A stretch of 9,962 nucleotides of DNA from JADJTT01 sp049306275 (GCA_049306275.1 JBAQQB010000234.1:1-9962); one strand, 5' to 3'. Positions 1-6,174 are shown, numbered from the stretch's first letter. Numbers and translations: made by a program. Notes: generated by a model from the sequence alone, not told the origin.

Positions 1-608
1 TCGGCCGCCAGGTCGCAGTTGTGGATGATGTTCTTGTGGGTCACCATCACCCCCTTGGGGTCGCTCGTCGAGCCGGAGGTGTACTGGAGGAAGAGGATAT
101 CTGAATGGCCCGTGGGGAAACCCTCACGGTGCACCTCGCGGAAATCTTCGGTGTTGATCCAGTTGAGTTTGGAGATATAGCTCTGGCCGAAGGTATGCTC
201 CGCGATGTTGGTGCGCGACATATTGAGCTTGATCGACCAGTAGTAGTCGCGGCTGGTCAGGATAGCCGCCGCCTGGCAGTCCCTGGCGATATAGGTCATC
301 TTGTTGAGCGACGACTCAAAGCCGCTGGAGGTGGGCGGATACACCGGCACAGGAATAAGGCCCAGGCGGGCAACGGCGTAGAAGGCGCAGATCATCTCCA
401 GGCCGGGAGGGTAGGCCAGCAGTATCCGGTCGTTTTTCTGGAACTTGTATTCATTGTGAAGGCTGCTCGCAATGGCGTTCGTGCGGTAAATAAATTCGCT
501 GTAGGTGTACTTATCTGTCTGGTTCCCGTTTATGTCGAGAAATGCGTAGAGCAGTTTGTCCGGTTGCTTTTCTGCCCAAAAATCCAGTCTTTCAAAAATG
601 GAGTTCAT
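1..608 (-). CDS. Fatty acyl-AMP ligase-like AMP-binding enzyme, N-terminal part (runs off left edge)
   Basis: The reverse strand from an ATG at 608 stays open to the window edge and gives 202 residues with no stop. Family knowledge: these adenylating enzymes activate a fatty acid with ATP and pass the acyl group to an acyl carrier protein (FAAL) or to CoA. Seen: the phosphate-binding loop YTSGSTSDPKG at residues 176-186, followed by GVMVTHKNI. PVPVYPP at about 87-92 is typical of the FAAL branch rather than ordinary acyl-CoA synthetases. The start MNSIFERLDFWAEKQPDK fits the family N-terminus. The C-terminal domain and the region that separates FAALs from CoA ligases lie outside the window, so the branch assignment is provisional. 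It lies downstream of a desaturase on the same strand, with about 100 bases and a hairpin between them, which suggests a shared role in lipid or lipid-tailed product synthesis. Confidence 0.85.
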   Translation of the reverse strand, partial: MNSIFERLDFWAEKQPDKLLYAFLDINGNQTDKYTYSEFIYRTNAIASSLHNEYKFQKNDRILLAYPPGLEMICAFYAVARLGLIPVPVYPPTSSGFESSLNKMTYIARDCQAAAILTSRDYYWSIKLNMSRTNIAEHTFGQSYISKLNWINTEDFREVHREGFPTGHSDILFLQYTSGSTSDPKGVMVTHKNIIHNCDLAA

Positions 609-653
609 AAAAGTTGGTGGTTAAAAGTGATAAGCCAGCAATATAAAATGCCC

Positions 654-683
654 AAGAGCGCCTCCCCGGAGGGAAGCGCTCTT
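654..683 (-). terminator. Hairpin after the desaturase gene
   Basis: An inverted repeat pairs AAGAGCG (654-660) with CGCTCTT (677-683). The GC-rich interior can pair further (CCTCC against GGAGG). It lies 25 bases beyond the desaturase stop codon on the minus strand and upstream of the ligase start. The following minus-strand bases are T-rich (CATTTTATATT) but not a clean U-run, so this may be a weak or partial terminator that lets some transcription reach the ligase gene. Confidence 0.5.
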
Positions 684-707
684 TGAGATCAATTTCTTGT
701 CAGTGCT

Positions 708-1772
708 CTAAGCTGATTGTCCCAATTGTTTCAGGAGTCTTAAATGGTGAATCGCGGCTCCGTACATGGTCCGGTTCTCCCTGTAATCGACGCCGAACTC
801 TTCGGCGGTCTGTTTCACGATTCTGGTCAGTTTGGGATAATGGGTATGGGCGACATGTGGAAAAAGATGGTGCACCACGTGGTGGTTCAACCCGCCGCAA
901 ATGAAGTTGGCGATGCGGCTGCGCGTCGAATAGTCGGTGGTAGTAGCAAAGATATGGTCGACAAAGTCCAACTCGTCCTTTGTCTTTGGAAATTTATTGA
1001 TCTCCAGCAGGTGGGCCGTCTGGATGATCCAGGAAGCCACCAGACCCATGATGAAATGGGTCAGTAGGAAGGCCCCGATCATCGCCCACACCGAGAAACC
1101 CAAGACGATGGCCGGCAGGGCGATCATGTAGAACAGGTAGAAGACCTTGCTGCCGATGATCGTCGCATACTCGCTGGCAGGAACCTTTACGTCCTGAATG
1201 TGCTTGTTATTCTTCAGGAACAGGTATTCGAGGTCTTTGTAGAAGACAAAATCCAGCGAGGCGATGGCATACAGGAAGAAAACATAGATGTGCTGGTAGC
1301 GGTGCATCTTCTTCCAGGGCGCATGCGGCGAAAAGCGGAAGATACCGTGGGCGATGATCCCTTCATCCTCTCCATGCACGTTCATCACCGAGTGATGGCC
1401 TATGTTGTGCATGAGCCGCCACATGTAGGAGCTGATCCCGCAGGCGTCGAGCACGTAGCTCAGCGACTTGTTGATCCAGCGCTTGTTGGATACGGCGTTG
1501 TGGTTGGCGTCGTGAGCGATGTTGAGGAACATGAAAATCTGCGCCAGGCCGTTGGCTATGTACAAAGCCAGGAATTGCCAGAAGTTCAGATCCAATATAT
1601 AAAGGAGCGCATAGCTGACGATCCACCATGTCAGGGCAAACAAGACCTTCAGGGTCATTTCCCAGTTTCCTTTCTTGGAAAGCCGGTTCTCCTTGAAATA
1701 GTTATTCAGGCGCTTGAATAACTCCTCTTTGAATGCCCTGTTCTCGTTGCTTAGGGTAAAACTATCGTCCAT
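708..1772 (-). CDS. Membrane fatty acid desaturase (three histidine boxes)
   Basis: A 354-residue integral-membrane di-iron desaturase that would introduce a double bond into an acyl chain using O2 and electrons from a ferredoxin or cytochrome partner. Seen, numbering from the ATG at 1772: histidine boxes HDANH (87-91), HNIGHH (122-127) and HHVVHH (297-302), an extra His in the QTAH segment (251-254), and hydrophobic stretches near 43-83 and 210-245. The C-terminus (GGLN before box 3, LFPHVAHTHYP after it, then YGAAIHHLRLLKQLG) resembles the linoleoyl-CoA/front-end desaturase family. That family usually has QxxHH in box 3, and here the first position is His. No cytochrome b5 domain is fused. 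A TTG seven codons upstream (1793) is possible, but ATG at 1772 looks better. Two imperfect -7 boxes (AAAATTTG at 1798-1791 and GAAATTTG at 1837-1830, minus strand) lie upstream. Regioselectivity cannot be read from sequence. Confidence 0.9.
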   Translation of the reverse strand: MDDSFTLSNENRAFKEELFKRLNNYFKENRLSKKGNWEMTLKVLFALTWWIVSYALLYILDLNFWQFLALYIANGLAQIFMFLNIAHDANHNAVSNKRWINKSLSYVLDACGISSYMWRLMHNIGHHSVMNVHGEDEGIIAHGIFRFSPHAPWKKMHRYQHIYVFFLYAIASLDFVFYKDLEYLFLKNNKHIQDVKVPASEYATIIGSKVFYLFYMIALPAIVLGFSVWAMIGAFLLTHFIMGLVASWIIQTAHLLEINKFPKTKDELDFVDHIFATTTDYSTRSRIANFICGGLNHHVVHHLFPHVAHTHYPKLTRIVKQTAEEFGVDYRENRTMYGAAIHHLRLLKQLGQSA

Positions 1773-1862
1773 AGGAAAGAAATTTTTCCGCAAATTTTGA
1801 AAAAAAATCCACTTCAGCAGTGAACAATTTCAAATTTCGGCACGAAGATAGCAGTTTTTGAC

Positions 1863-1894
1863 ACAAAAAAAGCCGGACTTTCTCGGTCCGGCTT
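1863..1894 (-). terminator. Rho-independent terminator, module C
   Basis: A perfect 9-bp stem pairs AAGCCGGAC (1870-1878) with GTCCGGCTT (1886-1894) around a 7-base loop. An A-run at 1863-1871 becomes a U-run at the 3' side on the minus strand, so it acts on leftward transcription. It is the last of four terminators beyond the T9SS gene and lies just upstream of the desaturase, so it should insulate that gene from read-through. Confidence 0.85.
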
Positions 1895-1947
1895 CACAAA
1901 GCATTGCTCACGGGATTATGTTTCTCGATAGTATGAATGTGTCGGTG

Positions 1948-1974
1948 AAAAAGGGGCAGATTCATGTCCGCCCC
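1948..1974 (-). terminator. Rho-independent terminator of different sequence, between modules B and C
   Basis: An 8-bp stem with one G-U pair, GGGGCAGA (1953-1960) against TCCGCCCC (1967-1974), has a 6-base loop. AAAAA at 1948-1952 gives a minus-strand U-run. Unlike the other three hairpins in this gap, it does not carry the GAAGCCGG core. Confidence 0.75.
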
Positions 1975-2005
1975 AGTATTTCTCGGTATTACGGGAAAAT
2001 TCTGT

Positions 2006-2037
2006 AAAAAGAAGCCGGATGTTTCTCTCCGGCTTCT
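2006..2037 (-). terminator. Rho-independent terminator, module B
   Basis: A perfect 10-bp stem pairs AGAAGCCGGA (2010-2019) with TCCGGCTTCT (2028-2037) around an 8-base loop. AAAAA at 2006-2010 provides the minus-strand U-run. The stem lies exactly 7 bases beyond a stop-codon-like TGA (complement of 2045-2047), the same spacing as in module A. Confidence 0.85.
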
Positions 2038-2091
2038 GCCATGCTCATGGGATTAAATTTGTTAGTAGGCGGACCGCTTTGAAGGTCCGGG

Positions 2092-2128
2092 AAAAAGAAG
2101 CCGGGGGGGGTAACACGAGCCGGCTTCT
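2092..2128 (-). terminator. Terminator of the T9SS-cargo gene, module A
   Basis: A 9-bp stem pairs AGAAGCCGG (2096-2104) with CCGGCTTCT (2120-2128). The 15-base loop starts with a run of G on the plus strand. AAAAA at 2092-2096 is the minus-strand U-run. This is the first terminator met by transcription leaving the 2153-3244 gene, about 25 bases past its stop codon. Confidence 0.85.
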
Positions 2129-2132
2129 ATCG

Positions 2133-2163
2133 TGTTCATGGGATCAGTATGTTCATGGGATCA
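2133..2163 (-). repeat. Short tandem duplication at the end of the T9SS gene
   Basis: TGTTCATGGGATCA occurs at 2133-2146 and again at 2150-2163, giving a tandem repeat with a 17-base period. The right copy carries the actual final codons and stop of the T9SS gene. The left copy lies just outside it and repeats an Ile-Pro-stop reading. Confidence 0.85.
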
Positions 2164-3244
2164 TCAGCTTCCGGGCCCATCGGCCCCGCTGTGTATACAT
2201 TTCAACAAAATATGTGCCGGGGCTGAGATGGCCCACCGGGATGGTGTGGACCTCCTGGTTGCCCGCCGGGTAGTACCGCTGCACTTCCAGCCCAAGGGCG
2301 TTGGTGATGCGGAAAAACTGTACGTTCAAATCGCCTGTTTCCAGGTATACTGCTTCGGATGCCGGGTTCGGGTAGAGGTCCCATCTGGGTTCCTGCTTTT
2401 TCTCTACCGTTTTCAGCACTACTGCCGTTGTGTCAAAGACTTGCACGTCTGTCTCGTCGCTGCCGATCACCTTGATGTTGGTGAATTCGAGGAATTCATC
2501 ATACAGTACGAATTCTCCAACCACATCTTCGATGATCACGAAGGAAAACTTCCCGAGCGAACCCGATCCGTCAATTCCTTCCTGATCGATCCGGGTGATG
2601 GCCACATCGATCCGCCCGTTGGCGAGATCCGTCATCACCAGGCTTGCGCTTTCGCCGCCCGCAGGGTCGAACCAGGGCGCCAAAGGCAGTTCAAACGAGG
2701 CCTCTTCTCCTTCGATCAGGGCCGGGTCGAACAGCACCGTGAAAGCGGCGCCGTAAAACTGGTTCACCGGATTGCCCAGCGAACCCAAGCGGATGTCAAC
2801 TGTCAATGTGTCGAGGCCGAAGAGCACATCCTTGTCGCCCACTGCCGTAAAACCGGGGCTCGAACCCTGAGCGCCTCCTGAGGAGTACACATCATCGGTC
2901 GTATTCCCCCCATGCTCCAGCAGGAAGTTGGCCTCTATGCCCTCCTCCAGGTCCGCCTGATCGATCACACCGTCGCCGTTGCAGTCGGCGTAAGCGTAGT
3001 TGATCCCGTTGGAGAACTCCTCTGCCCATTGGTTCGGCGCGATGCTCTGCGGCATCCAGGCCGTTGTCGGCGACATCCGCTCCGGCCCCGTGCTTCCCCA
3101 TGCAAGACCAAGGAACAATACGTCAAGGGTGTTTGCCTGCCCACTATTATTCACATCCCCCGGGTACATCACCTGGCCGGAAAGACCCGCGCTCGTTAGC
3201 AGCAGGGTCGCTATGATCAGCCAGTTCACTTTTGTATGGCGCAT
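2153..3244 (-). CDS. Secreted T9SS-cargo protein with dockerin-like loops and a cohesin-like domain
   Basis: A 363-residue exported protein. Seen: a signal peptide at 1-24 (MRHTKVNWLIIATLLL, cleavage near SGQ), then two calcium-loop-like segments, D30-VN-NSGQANTL-D41 and D87-CNGDGVIDQA-D98, resembling the paired loops of type I dockerins but separated by a longer insert. From about 140 to 280 there is a beta-rich stretch with cohesin-like features (LTVDIRLGS, FYGAAFTVLFDPALI, GKFSFVI). The last 75 residues (DLYPNPASEAVYLE to SPGTYFVEMY and RKLMIP) are a typical T9SS type A sorting domain, which directs passage across the outer membrane and cell-surface attachment or release. I chose the ATG at 3244 because it directly precedes the signal peptide and has AAGGAG ten bases upstream. 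The longer form from 3295 would put charged residues before it. There is no catalytic signature, so a binding, adhesion or scaffold role is inference. Confidence 0.85.
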   Translation of the reverse strand: MRHTKVNWLIIATLLLTSAGLSGQVMYPGDVNNSGQANTLDVLFLGLAWGSTGPERMSPTTAWMPQSIAPNQWAEEFSNGINYAYADCNGDGVIDQADLEEGIEANFLLEHGGNTTDDVYSSGGAQGSSPGFTAVGDKDVLFGLDTLTVDIRLGSLGNPVNQFYGAAFTVLFDPALIEGEEASFELPLAPWFDPAGGESASLVMTDLANGRIDVAITRIDQEGIDGSGSLGKFSFVIIEDVVGEFVLYDEFLEFTNIKVIGSDETDVQVFDTTAVVLKTVEKKQEPRWDLYPNPASEAVYLETGDLNVQFFRITNALGLEVQRYYPAGNQEVHTIPVGHLSPGTYFVEMYTQRGRWARKLMIP

Positions 3245-3254
3245 CAGCTGTTTT

Positions 3255-3260
3255 CTCCTT
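3255..3260 (-). promoter_or_regulatory. Shine-Dalgarno-like site that decides the T9SS gene start
   Basis: AAGGAG on the minus strand lies 10 bases before the ATG at 3244-3242. Such sites are uncommon in Bacteroidota, so its presence supports this start over the upstream ATG at 3295. Confidence 0.6.
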
Positions 3261-3269
3261 TCGACGATA

Positions 3270-3277
3270 CAAAAGTA
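3270..3277 (-). promoter_or_regulatory. Bacteroidota -7 promoter box for the T9SS gene
   Basis: TACTTTTG on the minus strand exactly matches the Bacteroidota -7 consensus TAnnTTTG. It would start transcription near 3264 and leave a leader of about 20 bases that includes the AAGGAG site. The nearest upstream TTG on that strand is 26 bases away, slightly beyond the usual 17-23, so the -33 element is weak. Confidence 0.6.
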
Positions 3278-3380
3278 ATCAGGGTCACTATTCATAAAAA
3301 CTACAATTTTTTATATTTTTCAGGATCGAATGCTGATGGTTTTTCAGAGATGCTGATTTATGTTTTTTTATAAAAAAATG

Positions 3381-3405
3381 TAAATCAATAAATTAAATTG
3401 ATTTA
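3381..3405. promoter_or_regulatory. AT-rich inverted repeat overlapping a promoter, possible operator
   Basis: Perfect 8-base arms TAAATCAA (3381-3388) and TTGATTTA (3398-3405) flank a 9-base spacer in the AT-rich gap between the divergent genes. The right arm contains the TTG proposed as the -33 element of the rightward promoter, so a bound regulator would block it. AT-rich DNA forms such repeats by chance fairly often. Confidence 0.35.
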
Positions 3406-3431
3406 ATTTATAATTTTTCACCATATGTTTG
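3398..3431 (+). promoter_or_regulatory. Promoter for the 475-residue protein gene
   Basis: TTG (3398-3400), 23 bases, then TATGTTTG (3424-3431) matches the Bacteroidota pattern TTG-N17-23-TAnnTTTG. Transcription would begin near 3438, about 37 bases before the ATG at 3475. Confidence 0.65.
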
Positions 3432-3474
3432 CTTAAAATTTTCGGACAATTTCTAGCAATCCGCTTGAAAAACC

Positions 3475-4902
3475 ATGAAAAATAGTAAACTCATTCAGCT
3501 CCTTTCGGCCTTTACCCGCGAAGAAATGGAATCTTTCGGCGATTTTTTGCGCTCCCCCTACTTCAACCAAAGGGAAGACCTCGTCCAATTGTTCAGCTAT
3601 CTCAAAAGCCTCGCCCCCGGCTTCCCGGATGACAGGCTTAACAAGAAAATCGTCTTCCTGTCTGCCTTCCCCCGCGAAACCTTCGACGAAAAATTGCTGG
3701 CCTACCGCATGAACTACCTCCTCCAGCAGGGCGAACGCTTTTTGAGCATCCGGGTATTCGAACAATCGCCCTTTCTGTCCCAACTACACCTCATGGAAGA
3801 CCTCGTGGCCCGCAAGCTGGAAAAGGAGTTTCAATTTGTCCATAAAAAGCTGAACCGGCAACTGGATGAAGCTGAAATTATCGACAGCGAAGCCTTTTTC
3901 CACCGCTTCAGAATCGGGGAGATCGGCGACCAGCTCTTCATGACCAAAGACGAACGCCGATACGACCCCCATCTCGAACTGGCCTCCGACAACCTCGACC
4001 GCTTCTACTTCAGCAAGAAACTCCGCATGATGGGCGAGATGATCAACCGGCAACATATCTTCAACCAGCCCTACAACCAGCGCATGCACGAACTGATCAT
4101 GCGGGGGCTTGAAGACTCCGACATGCTCGACAGCCCCCTGATCAAAACCTACTACCACATCCTGCAAATGCTCAGCGATGAAGAAAACGCCCAGGATCAA
4201 TACAACCAGGTGAAGGCCCTGTTCCAATCCAGCCTCTCCTCCTTCTCGGAAACCGACAAACAAAACATCCTCTCCCACCTGCTCAACTTCTGTATCCGCC
4301 AGATCCGCGAACAGGTCGACCGCCGCCCCTTCCTCGAAGAAGCGCTCAACTTATATATTTTCGGTATCGAATCGAAAATCTACCTGCCCAATAACCAGCT
4401 CTCTCCCTGGCATTTCAAGAATATCATCAAACTGGCATTCAACCTGGGCAACTTCGACTGGGCTGAAAATTTTATGTACCAGTATTCTCCAAACCTCCAG
4501 GAAACCTTCCGCGAAAACGCCTTGTACTACAACCTGGCCGACCTGTACTACCAGAAAAAAGACTACGACAAAGCCATGAAATTCCTCAACCAGGTGGAAT
4601 TTACCGACATCCACTACAACCTCAACGCCAAACTGTTGTTGCTGAAAATCTACTACGAACTCGACGAGGAAGAAGCCCTCCTCTCCCTCCTGGCCTCCTT
4701 CTCCGTCTATCTCAAACGCAATAAATACCTGTCGAACGACCTGCGAAAAACATACGAGAATTTCTGCAAGCTGCTCGCCAGGATCATGCGGCGCAATCCC
4801 GGAAAATGGCCGGCTATCAAAAATGATATCCAAAATACCTCCCCCATCACCGACCGCAAATGGCTGATGAACGTGTTTGAGAAAGTGTCGGCCCGGTTTT
4901 AG
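3475..4902 (+). CDS. Conserved hypothetical helical-repeat (TPR-like) protein
   Basis: A 475-residue protein I cannot assign a function. It appears soluble: no signal peptide, no clear membrane segment, and rich in Leu, Tyr, Phe, Asn and charged residues, as expected for an all-helical solenoid. The clearest repeat unit is residues 349-376, where ALYYNLADLYYQKKDYDKAM reads like a TPR helix pair (Y-LA-YY--K-Y-KA). The flanking parts (about 310-345 and 380-410) could be neighbouring helical repeats. The N-terminus (LIQLLSAFTREEMESFGDFLRSPYFN) is a distinctive block that I recall from Saprospiria hypothetical proteins, although I cannot verify this here. The C-terminus RKWLMNVFEKV is amphipathic. 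The gene has its own promoter and is followed after 78 bases by a separately promoted hydrolase gene, so no operon partner points to a role. A cytoplasmic protein-protein scaffold is the most that can be inferred. Confidence 0.85.
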   Translation: MKNSKLIQLLSAFTREEMESFGDFLRSPYFNQREDLVQLFSYLKSLAPGFPDDRLNKKIVFLSAFPRETFDEKLLAYRMNYLLQQGERFLSIRVFEQSPFLSQLHLMEDLVARKLEKEFQFVHKKLNRQLDEAEIIDSEAFFHRFRIGEIGDQLFMTKDERRYDPHLELASDNLDRFYFSKKLRMMGEMINRQHIFNQPYNQRMHELIMRGLEDSDMLDSPLIKTYYHILQMLSDEENAQDQYNQVKALFQSSLSSFSETDKQNILSHLLNFCIRQIREQVDRRPFLEEALNLYIFGIESKIYLPNNQLSPWHFKNIIKLAFNLGNFDWAENFMYQYSPNLQETFRENALYYNLADLYYQKKDYDKAMKFLNQVEFTDIHYNLNAKLLLLKIYYELDEEEALLSLLASFSVYLKRNKYLSNDLRKTYENFCKLLARIMRRNPGKWPAIKNDIQNTSPITDRKWLMNVFEKVSARF

Positions 4903-4938
4903 CGCCCAGACAATGTTTCCGCTTTTCAAATGATTCCT

Positions 4939-4946
4939 TACCTTTG
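4939..4946 (+). promoter_or_regulatory. -7 promoter box for the serine hydrolase gene
   Basis: TACCTTTG matches TAnnTTTG exactly. Transcription would start near 4952, about 29 bases before the GTG at 4981. No TTG lies at the right distance upstream (only TTT-containing sequence around 4916-4920), so the -33 element is weak. Confidence 0.55.
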
Positions 4947-4980
4947 CCCTTTCAACCGATGTTAAAACCTTTATATACCG

Positions 4981-6174
4981 GTGCGATTTTTCATTCTTTC
5001 CATAGCAATCACCCTTCTTTCCCTAATCCCGGCAACCAGGGTTCTCGCCCCTGAGTGGCTCCAGCCCTTGGAAGCCAAAGTCCTGGCGCCCTCTGCCGAA
5101 GCGCTTGAAATAGCCGAAGCCTTCGACGCCTTTATCCAACAGGCCATCGACCAGGGCTTTGCGCCTGGCGCAGCGGCTGCAGTGGTATACGACGGCAATG
5201 TAGTGCTGGAAAAAGGTTATGGGGTACGCTCGATTAAAGACAAGGCCCCCGCTGATGAGCACACCATTTTCCGGATCGCCTCCCTGTCCAAGTCATTCGC
5301 CGGTTTCCTGACCGGCCGGATGGTGCAAAAAGGGGTGGTGAACTGGGAAGATCCTGTTGTGAAATACCTGCCCGACTTCTGCCTCAAAACCGACGAACAT
5401 ACGCAGGCCCTGCAACTGAATCACCTGCTGTCGCAATCTTCCGGCCTCCCCTATCACGCTTATACCGATCAGATAGAGCTGGGTAAATCCCTCTCCGAGA
5501 TCATGCCCATGCTCTACGACCTGGAACTGATCGGCAAGCCGGGCAAAATATACAGTTACCAGAACGCCGTGTTCTCCCTCACCGGCGAAGCCCTGCAGGC
5601 GGCAACCGGCCTTGGCTTTGAGGAAAACTTGCGCCGGGAAGTGTTCAAGCCGCTGGGTATGCGGGATGCCTCCGCCTCTCTCTCTGGTTTTCTGAACTCG
5701 TCCAATGCGGCCTTGCCCCACGATATCACGCGCGCAGGCGTGTGGCAGCAACTGGCGCCCTCCCCCAACTATTACAACACTGCCCCGGCTGGCGGCGTCA
5801 ACGCCAGCGCTTCCGATATGGCGCAATACCTGCTCGCCATGCTGGGCAACCGGCCGGATGTGATCTCAAGGGAAACGCTCGCCAAACTGGGCGCCCCCCT
5901 GGTCTACTCCCCCGTCCGCTACCGCTACTTCGGCCACTGGAGCAACATCGATAAGGTCTGGTACGGCCTTGGGTGGCGCGTTCTCGATCTGTCAAACGGC
6001 GAAAAACTCCTGTACCACGGCGGTTATGTCGCCGGCTACCGGGCAGAAATGGCCGTTCATCCGGAAAAGGGATGGGGCGTCTGCGTCATGTTCAACGCCG
6101 CCGCGGGCATGGCCGATCAATGTGTGCCCAAGTTCATGGAACTGGTTGAAGCTTCCGTTCCGCCACAGCTTTAA
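4981..6174 (+). CDS. Exported serine hydrolase, beta-lactamase/penicillin-binding fold (class C type)
   Basis: A 397-residue enzyme of the serine beta-lactamase-like family, whose members include beta-lactamases, DD-peptidases and esterases. Seen: a signal peptide at 1-23 (RFFILSIAITLLSLIPATRVLA), the nucleophile motif S101-L-S-K104 in IASLSKSF, the second motif Y193-Q-N195 in YSYQNAVFS, and H346-G-G348 in LLYHGGYVAGY at the position of the KTG box. HGG instead of KTG is common in the esterase and peptidase branches, so beta-lactam resistance should not be assumed. Likely periplasmic. The start is a GTG, because an in-frame stop at 4963-4965 excludes anything further upstream. An ATG at 4959 is in another frame and ends after about 30 codons. 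The gene ends in a 4-base overlap with the convergent yqeY. Substrate unknown. Confidence 0.9.
   Translation: MRFFILSIAITLLSLIPATRVLAPEWLQPLEAKVLAPSAEALEIAEAFDAFIQQAIDQGFAPGAAAAVVYDGNVVLEKGYGVRSIKDKAPADEHTIFRIASLSKSFAGFLTGRMVQKGVVNWEDPVVKYLPDFCLKTDEHTQALQLNHLLSQSSGLPYHAYTDQIELGKSLSEIMPMLYDLELIGKPGKIYSYQNAVFSLTGEALQAATGLGFEENLRREVFKPLGMRDASASLSGFLNSSNAALPHDITRAGVWQQLAPSPNYYNTAPAGGVNASASDMAQYLLAMLGNRPDVISRETLAKLGAPLVYSPVRYRYFGHWSNIDKVWYGLGWRVLDLSNGEKLLYHGGYVAGYRAEMAVHPEKGWGVCVMFNAAAGMADQCVPKFMELVEASVPPQL

Larger units (their letters stand above)
1863..2163 (-). repeat. Array of repeated gene-3'-end plus terminator modules
   Basis: This stretch, gene-free apart from the last codons of the T9SS gene at its right end, holds three diverged copies of one module, read on the minus strand: ATCCC(A/G)TGA(A/G)CA, a short spacer, then a hairpin with core GAAGCCGG/CCGGCTT and a U-run. 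The stop-like elements are at 2136-2146 (A), 2045-2055 (B) and 1908-1918 (C). The stop-to-hairpin spacing is 7, 7 and 13 bases. A fourth copy of the stop element is the genuine end of the T9SS gene (codons for Met-Ile-Pro-stop, 2153-2164). Read in that frame, all three copies give Leu-Ile-Pro-stop or Ile-Ile-Pro-stop. A and B share the core closely and C is more diverged. No sizeable gene lies between them. I infer remnants of duplicated or lost T9SS-cargo gene ends. Confidence 0.7.

Noticed and set aside
105..686. Plus-strand open frame of 193 codons over the left edge
   Set aside because: It is antisense to the ligase frame, which carries the conserved YTSGSTSDPKG loop. The plus-strand product has no recognisable features.
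2071..2089. GGACC/GGTCC hairpin between modules A and B
   Set aside because: A short stem with no U-run on either side, and not repeated in the other modules.
2103..2110. Run of eight G as a possible phase-variation tract
   Set aside because: It lies in the loop of a terminator outside any gene, so slippage would not switch a reading frame.
1863..2163. Integron attC-like cassette array or CRISPR
   Set aside because: The repeats lack attC R-box structure and regular spacer lengths, the units hold no cassette genes, and no integrase or cas gene is in the window.
4351..4929. Minus-strand open frame of 192 codons opposite the unknown protein gene
   Set aside because: It is Val/Phe/Gln-rich antisense composition with no start context or promoter, while the plus-strand frame is longer and has an exact promoter match.
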